This document shows, piece after piece, positions 59,814 to 64,000 of a stretch of DNA of 64,000 nucleotides (the first letter of the stretch is position 1; the number at the start of each line of letters is the position of its first letter). The notes beneath the pieces are model-generated. The model was not told where the DNA came from. It was given only the letters and a program-made list of their open reading frames with translations, and ran no database searches. Made by a program: the position numbers and the translations under genes. The stretch covers positions 186,001-250,000 of the forward strand of contig NZ_JACBYI010000002.1 of the NCBI RefSeq assembly GCF_019352175.1. The letters are read 5' to 3'. The DNA is from Paenibacillus sp. S150. Its GTDB lineage: Bacteria > Bacillota > Bacilli > Paenibacillales > Paenibacillaceae.

Positions 59814-60482
59814 ATGTCTATATTTAAAAGATTGCGCGATCTGACCATGTCGAACGTGAACGCGATTATCGACAAGGCAGAAGACCCGATCAAAATGACA
59901 GACCAATACATTCGTGACATGACTGAGGATCTGGAGGATGCCGAAAAGGCCGTAGCTGCCCAGATTGCCATCGAGAAAAAATTCAAGCAGCTCCACGAAG
60001 AACAGGAAGCGCTTGTCAACAAACGCAACCAGCAGGCGCATGCTGCCGCTCAGGCCGGGAATGCCGATCTGGCACGCCGTGCCCTCGAGGAGAAGAAAGC
60101 CGCTGAAGCGAAGCTGGTGGAATATAAAGCAAGCTTTGATCAGAACAAGGCTTCGGCTGACAATCTGCGCGGGAAGCTGGAGGAAATGCGCAAACAGCTG
60201 ACGCAGATGAAGAACAAGCGTGAAACGCTGGTTGCGCGCTACAATGCAGCCAAGGCGCAAACCGAAATCAACAAAGCAATGAGCGGGTTCAGCTCCGATT
60301 CGGCTTCTGCAGGACTGAAGCGCATGGAAGACAAGATGCTGCAGGCGGAAGCCCAGGCTGAGGCCAGCAATGAAATGAGCTCCGGCAACAAAGCGCTGGA
60401 TGATGAATTCGAGAAGCTGGGCAAGGACCAGGCTGTGGAAGACGAGCTGGCCGCGCTGATGAAGCAATACGGCAAACAATAA
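59814..60482 (+). CDS. PspA/IM30 family membrane-stress protein
   Basis: A 222-residue coiled-coil protein of the PspA/LiaH/Vipp1 family, which assembles on membranes under envelope stress. SIFKRLRDLTMSNVNAIIDKAEDPIKM at the start is the membrane-binding amphipathic helix and first family signature; YIRDMTEDLEDAEKAVAAQIA, long heptads to about residue 160, and GLKRMEDKMLQAEAQAEAS follow. It is close to a DUF350 gene, a known association. Confidence 0.92.
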   Translation: MSIFKRLRDLTMSNVNAIIDKAEDPIKMTDQYIRDMTEDLEDAEKAVAAQIAIEKKFKQLHEEQEALVNKRNQQAHAAAQAGNADLARRALEEKKAAEAKLVEYKASFDQNKASADNLRGKLEEMRKQLTQMKNKRETLVARYNAAKAQTEINKAMSGFSSDSASAGLKRMEDKMLQAEAQAEASNEMSSGNKALDDEFEKLGKDQAVEDELAALMKQYGKQ

Positions 60483-60606
60483 CATATTGGCACAGGCCGC
60501 CCTTCAGGCTGGTGTCCACAGGCGAAGGGGAGACAGAAAGCGTTTCTTCTTCGCCTTCTCTATGCTGCCGCCAAAGGCAGGCAAACTGATAATCGGGGGC
60601 TAAACA

Positions 60607-61017
60607 ATGGATTTCCATATTCTGGTGTCCATGGTGGTATGGACGTTAAGCGGCTCGGTACTGCTATGCGTGCTGATGTACGTGGATTCGCTCTTTACCC
60701 GTTACAACGATTTGGAAGAAATCAAAGCAGGCAATATGGCGGTTACCACGCGATTCGTGCTTAAGCTGCTGGCACAGGGCTATATTCTATCGTCCTCCAT
60801 TGCCTCATCGAACAGTTTGGGAGATGCGCTTGTAATCTCCATAGCTTCTTTTGTCCTTTTATTTTTCCTGGAAAAAGCAGTCCGTCTGTTCCTGGCCGCC
60901 TGGGCGAAGCTGGACCTTGACCACGGCACCCGGTTGGGGAAAATAGGCTATGGTCTGCTGGCCGGCACACTGCATGTGACCGGTGCTCTGATATTAGCGG
61001 CTTTTATAAAAGGCTAG
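60607..61017 (+). CDS. DUF350-family membrane protein
   Basis: A 136-residue integral membrane protein with about four helices. It has the DUF350 signature DLEEIKAGNMAVTTRFVLKLLAQGYILSSSI, seen in YjfL-type proteins. The family is of unknown function and frequently sits next to PspA homologues (YjfL by YjfJ in E. coli). It follows pspA after 124 bp. Confidence 0.85.
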   Translation: MDFHILVSMVVWTLSGSVLLCVLMYVDSLFTRYNDLEEIKAGNMAVTTRFVLKLLAQGYILSSSIASSNSLGDALVISIASFVLLFFLEKAVRLFLAAWAKLDLDHGTRLGKIGYGLLAGTLHVTGALILAAFIKG

Positions 61018-61063
61018 AGCTTCGTTTCATCATAACCCTGGTTACCGGGATACCTCTTGCAGG

Positions 61064-61102
61064 ATGCCTTCGCTTTTTATGAGCGCGGGCATTTATTTTT
61101 TT
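61064..61102 (+). terminator. Terminator-like hairpin after the DUF350 gene
   Basis: ATGCC/GGCAT with an inner CGCT/AGCG stem, followed by a TTATTTTTTTT tract. It separates the pspA unit from moeA. Confidence 0.65.
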
Positions 61103-61201
61103 CCCTAGACAGGCTGCCATGTTAAAATGGTGCCTGTATGGACGGCGGAGCAGCGCCAGCAGGCTAACAATAACAATACGAACAGAAGAGGTCGGATACA
61201 T

Positions 61202-62482
61202 ATGAACTCCAGAAAAGAAGCAGCAAGCTCCAAATTTCATCGTAAAGCGCTCCAGGTTAAGGAAGCCCAGGCGCGGATGATTAAATATGCGCAGGTGCTT
61301 AATCCGGAAGAGGTGCCGCTTAATCAGAGTGCAGGGCGTTATTTAGCTGAGCCTGTGTATGCGCCGCATCCGTTCCCCGTTTTTAATCGTTCAGGGATGG
61401 ACGGGTATGCGCTTATTGCCGCGGATACCGGGGAGATTGCGGAAGGAGGCCTGGTCTGGCTGGACATCGTGGATGACATTCCTTGCGGTGCCGTTTCCGC
61501 AGTCGATATCCGGAGCGGCACGGCTGCAAGGATTATGACCGGAGCCCAGGTGCCGGATGGTGCGGATACAGTGGTTATGCTGGAAGCCACGGAGCGCAGG
61601 GAAGAAGGCGGGATAGCCCAGGTAGGTATCCGTAAACCGCAGAAGGCCGGCAGCAATATCACCAGGAGGGGCTTCGAGCTTAAGGAAGGGGAGCTGGTGC
61701 TGCCGGCCGGCACAATGATTACAGCTGGAGATATCGCGGTTCTGGCGGCTTTTGGGATTCCTTGGGTTAAAGTAGTCCGCAGACCCAAGGTAGGTATATT
61801 TGCGACCGGAACCGAACTGCTGGAGGTGGACCAGCCGCTCGCTCCCGGAAAAATCCGCAACAGCAATTCCCCCATGCTGGAAGCGCTGGTGCGCGAGAGC
61901 GGCGGGGAGCCGGTTATGCTCGGGGCGATTGTGGACGATATTGAACTGGCGCGGGGGAAGGTGCAGATGGCGCTGGAGAGCTATGATCTGGTGATCACCA
62001 CCGGTGGAGTGTCCGTCGGCGATTATGACATTATGGGTGATTTGATCCGCGAGAACAGCGGGGACATGCTGTTCAACAAGGTGACGATGCGTCCCGGAAG
62101 CGTGACAACGGCTGCCGTGCGGGGGGGCAAGCTCCTGCTGGCCTTATCAGGCAATCCCGGAGCCTGTTTTGTCGGATTTTATTTGTTCGCCCGGCCTGTC
62201 ATCACACAGATGCAGGGAGACATTAAGCCATTCCTGCCGGAATGGACGGCGGTGCTCGGGGCGGATTATTCCAGAGTAAATAACTACACCCGGTTTGTCC
62301 GTTCCCGGCTCGGGATTCAAGAGGGCCGCCTGTATGCTTATCCGGCTGCTATTGATGAATCCTCTGTAATGGTAACGATCAAGGACAGTGACTGCCTGCT
62401 TGTGATTCCTCCGGGAAAACGGGGCATGTCAGCCGGAGATTCTGTGAAGGTGCTCAAATTGCCGGGGGAAATCCGGGGCTAG
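61202..62482 (+). CDS. moeA: Molybdopterin molybdenumtransferase
   Basis: A 426-residue MoeA-type enzyme that inserts molybdate into adenylated molybdopterin. It has FPVFNRSGMDGYAL (about 59-73), RIMTGAQVPDGADTVV, GIFATGTELLEV, ITTGGVSVGDYDIM and LLALSGNPGACFVGF, all family landmarks. ATG 61202 has an AGAGGT element upstream; the frame opens at 61127 without family sequence. mobB follows after 14-38 bp. No moaA-E cluster is present. Confidence 0.94.
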   Translation: MNSRKEAASSKFHRKALQVKEAQARMIKYAQVLNPEEVPLNQSAGRYLAEPVYAPHPFPVFNRSGMDGYALIAADTGEIAEGGLVWLDIVDDIPCGAVSAVDIRSGTAARIMTGAQVPDGADTVVMLEATERREEGGIAQVGIRKPQKAGSNITRRGFELKEGELVLPAGTMITAGDIAVLAAFGIPWVKVVRRPKVGIFATGTELLEVDQPLAPGKIRNSNSPMLEALVRESGGEPVMLGAIVDDIELARGKVQMALESYDLVITTGGVSVGDYDIMGDLIRENSGDMLFNKVTMRPGSVTTAAVRGGKLLLALSGNPGACFVGFYLFARPVITQMQGDIKPFLPEWTAVLGADYSRVNNYTRFVRSRLGIQEGRLYAYPAAIDESSVMVTIKDSDCLLVIPPGKRGMSAGDSVKVLKLPGEIRG

Positions 62483-62520
62483 CAGGAAGCCGGACCATGG
62501 AAAAGGCAGGAGAAGCGGAA

Positions 62521-63240
62521 ATGAGGCGGCAAGCGATGAAGAGGCGGAAGAATGCGAGCGGATGCAGAACAGGGATTTACAGAGGCCGTAAAAGGCTGGA
62601 GAGAGTAAACAGGGCGGATAATCACAACCGGGGCCGGAAATTCATCCCTGGGACTAGTCATACAGTAGGCAGCGCGGAGCAATCCCAAGAGATGCTTGCT
62701 GCCGGTAGGGGCAATACCCGGCCTGCTGTATGCCAGATTATCGGTTATAAGAACAGCGGTAAAACAACACTGATCTGCGAATTAATCCGGCAATTGCGGA
62801 AGAAGGGCTGCACAGTTGCGGTCATTAAGCATGATGGCCATAATTTTGACATGGATCATGAGGGAACAGATACCTGGAAGCAGCGGCAGGCGGGGGCTTC
62901 GGCAGTTGCCATCACGAGCGACGCACGGACCTCGGTCATTCAGGAGCGGACAAGCAGCCTGCCCGGGCTGCTTGAAGCTTTTGCAGACTACGACTATGTG
63001 CTGGTGGAAGGGTTCAAGCAGGAACAATACCCCAAAATCGTGCTGATCCGCCAGGCAGAGGATATCGCACTGCTTGGAGAAGCGAGCCGTATAGCGGCAA
63101 TGGCCCTCTGGGGTCCGATGCAGGCTTCGGCATGCTTGCCGCAGGCCTCTGGCATCGGCCGGTTTGACATCAGCGACAGCGCAGGAATGGCCAACCTTTT
63201 GTGGCAGAAACGATCTTATTTTCAAAATTTCAACATATGA
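62521..63240 (+). CDS. mobB: Molybdopterin-guanine dinucleotide biosynthesis adapter with basic N-terminal extension
   Basis: A 239-residue MobB GTP-binding protein, an accessory to MobA in MGD assembly. Walker A is GYKNSGKTTLI, then VAVIKHDGHNFDMDHEGTDTW, and VLVEGFKQEQYPKIV as Walker B region. It carries an unusual N-terminal extension of about 70 residues (Arg/Lys/Asn-rich, no fold recognised) before VCQIIGYKN. The start may be ATG 62521 (AGGAG 8 bp upstream) or 62497; the core domain alone would begin near 62730. It is translated with moeA. Confidence 0.88.
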   Translation: MRRQAMKRRKNASGCRTGIYRGRKRLERVNRADNHNRGRKFIPGTSHTVGSAEQSQEMLAAGRGNTRPAVCQIIGYKNSGKTTLICELIRQLRKKGCTVAVIKHDGHNFDMDHEGTDTWKQRQAGASAVAITSDARTSVIQERTSSLPGLLEAFADYDYVLVEGFKQEQYPKIVLIRQAEDIALLGEASRIAAMALWGPMQASACLPQASGIGRFDISDSAGMANLLWQKRSYFQNFNI

Positions 63241-63316
63241 AAAATTCATAATAGAAAACAAGTAATGGCATAGACCCATACATTGCGATACATCTTTTGT
63301 AAACCCTGTCACAAAG

Positions 63317-63363
63317 AACAGCGGCTCCCTCTCCCGCCGAAGGAGGGACCAGCCGCTGTTTTG
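63317..63363. terminator. Bidirectional terminator between mobB and the pentapeptide-repeat gene
   Basis: AACAGCGGCT/AGCCGCTGTT (10 bp) continues inward through CCCTC/GAGGG (one small bulge). TTTTGC follows on the plus strand and TTCTTTG on the minus. Confidence 0.8.
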
Positions 63364-63374
63364 CTAAAAGCCTA

Positions 63375-64000
63375 TTACCAGGCAGTCCAATGTCCGGGGC
63401 GTTCCAGTCCAGCAGGAAGCTTGGTTAAGGCATCGCCCTTCGCGGCATTGAGCTGTGATTGGGTCAGAAAAAGTGTGCCCGTAAGGTCGGCGCCGCACAG
63501 ATTCGTGTCGCGGAAATCAGCGCCGGTCAGATCGGCCCCTCTCAGGTCGGCCCCGCTAAGGTCAGCGGCAATCAGATAAGCTCCCCGCAGGCTGACACAG
63601 CGCAAATCGGCTTTTTTAAGCTTTGCTCCGATGAGGTCGGCGCCCCGCCCGTAGCTTTTGGGATGCTTGGGCGCATGGGTAAGCTTATGCCGCTCAGCGT
63701 CGCGTGCCAGCTCGCTGGTCCGCAGCAGCAGCACATTGATCTCTGCACGGTAAGCGGGGATATCCACCTGCAGAATTGCTTCTGCCGGAAGCAGAGTCAG
63801 CCGTTCCGTCTGCTCCAGTGCTGTACGGAGCCGGCTATGGACCGGCTGGGCAGACGGCAGAGCCAACGCTTCGGCCAGATAGCGCAGCAGCTCATGCAGA
63901 TGGCGCATGACCGGGAAGACCTCGAACATTTGAGCAGCCGTCTGCGGAGCCTCCCGCCAGTCCCGGCCGGCAAAGGTGCTATGGGAAACCCTGGGGCCTG
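63375..64000 (-). CDS. Pentapeptide-repeat protein (5' part outside window)
   Basis: The frame is open to the right edge of the window. The ATG at 63929 is internal, and the codons upstream continue as a plausible coding sequence (WREAPQTAAQ). The visible 208 residues have an N-terminal helical region without a clear motif, then tandem A(D/N)LxG pentapeptides (about residues 118-175 of the visible part): ADLIGAKLKKADL, ADLSGADLRGADL, TGADFRDTNLCGADL. Such repeats form a right-handed quadrilateral helix. Some DNA-mimic members protect gyrase, but function cannot be assumed here. Confidence 0.85.
   Translation of the reverse strand, partial: GPRVSHSTFAGRDWREAPQTAAQMFEVFPVMRHLHELLRYLAEALALPSAQPVHSRLRTALEQTERLTLLPAEAILQVDIPAYRAEINVLLLRTSELARDAERHKLTHAPKHPKSYGRGADLIGAKLKKADLRCVSLRGAYLIAADLSGADLRGADLTGADFRDTNLCGADLTGTLFLTQSQLNAAKGDALTKLPAGLERPGHWTAW

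Noticed and set aside
1..64000. CRISPR arrays, tRNA/rRNA genes, transposases, integrases or prophage genes
   Set aside because: No regularly spaced repeats, cloverleaf-forming segments or mobile-element proteins were recognised anywhere in the window.

Overview
The window is a contiguous, gene-dense stretch of chromosome from a low-to-mid GC Firmicute, most likely Paenibacillus. This is inferred from gene content and style: strong AGGAGG-type ribosome sites, many TTG/GTG starts, Bacillus-like families (YqjM/NamA, YlmA-like ATPase, 3D-domain wall protein, pyrK-pyrD type 1B, LiaH/PspA plus DUF350) and a T-box upstream of proS. I see no rRNA, tRNA, CRISPR array, insertion sequence or prophage. 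It reads as core genome with a few lineage-specific genes and regulatory elements.

Layout. 1-7.76 kb: the 3' end of metH, then rnz, then a tightly packed plus-strand run (HAD phosphatase, Fpg-like glycosylase, endonuclease IV, a small receiver-like protein, a thioredoxin, a lone ABC ATPase, an RlmM-like rRNA methyltransferase) with many 4-11 bp overlaps. 7.9-16.4 kb: a Ser/Thr kinase fused to a ParA/MinD-like domain, an ABC-F protein, a ThiF/MoeB-like enzyme, a Dabb protein, an atypical OmpR-type regulator containing a 43-bp perfect palindrome, a secreted NlpC/P60 hydrolase, thiN, a low-molecular-weight tyrosine phosphatase and an esterase. 16.6-24.5 kb: the pyruvate dehydrogenase operon pdhABCD and adhE, the aerobic and fermentative fates of pyruvate/acetyl-CoA; adhE is preceded by an FNR-type box and a cre-like site. 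24.7-32.2 kb: thyA-dfrA, gltD, a proline T-box with proS, and topB.

32.3-41.8 kb: a BdbD-like oxidoreductase, a HAD hydrolase with a structured leader, an ArsR-type regulator divergent from an MFS exporter, an operon of ABC ATPase, FG-GAP lipoprotein, response regulator and histidine kinase, then glgC on the opposite strand. 42.0-50.5 kb: glgB-glgA, a VOC protein, a GH13 alpha-glycosidase carrying the same kind of leader as the HAD gene, and a complete polar amino-acid ABC transporter. 50.5-54.2 kb: ppx and ppk converge and overlap by 53 bp. 54.6-64 kb: a LysM-3D wall protein, a polysaccharide deacetylase, namA, pyrK-pyrD, a small LpdD-like protein, PspA with DUF350, moeA-mobB, and the 3' part of a pentapeptide-repeat gene running off the right edge.

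The most interesting signals are not proteins. A leader of about 70 nt is shared by two unrelated genes (33936-34006 and 47783-47855, minus strand). It has a compensatory base change in a stem that abuts the Shine-Dalgarno sequence, and the glycosidase copy also has a direct repeat that permits mutually exclusive pairings, a switch-like layout that I do not recognise. Other notable points are the 43-bp palindrome inside a regulator gene, the kinase fused to a ParA-like domain whose Walker A lacks its lysine, a proline T-box in which the CCU specifier can be read from the pairing, and a 30-nt repeat present downstream of glgC and upstream of the 3D-domain gene.
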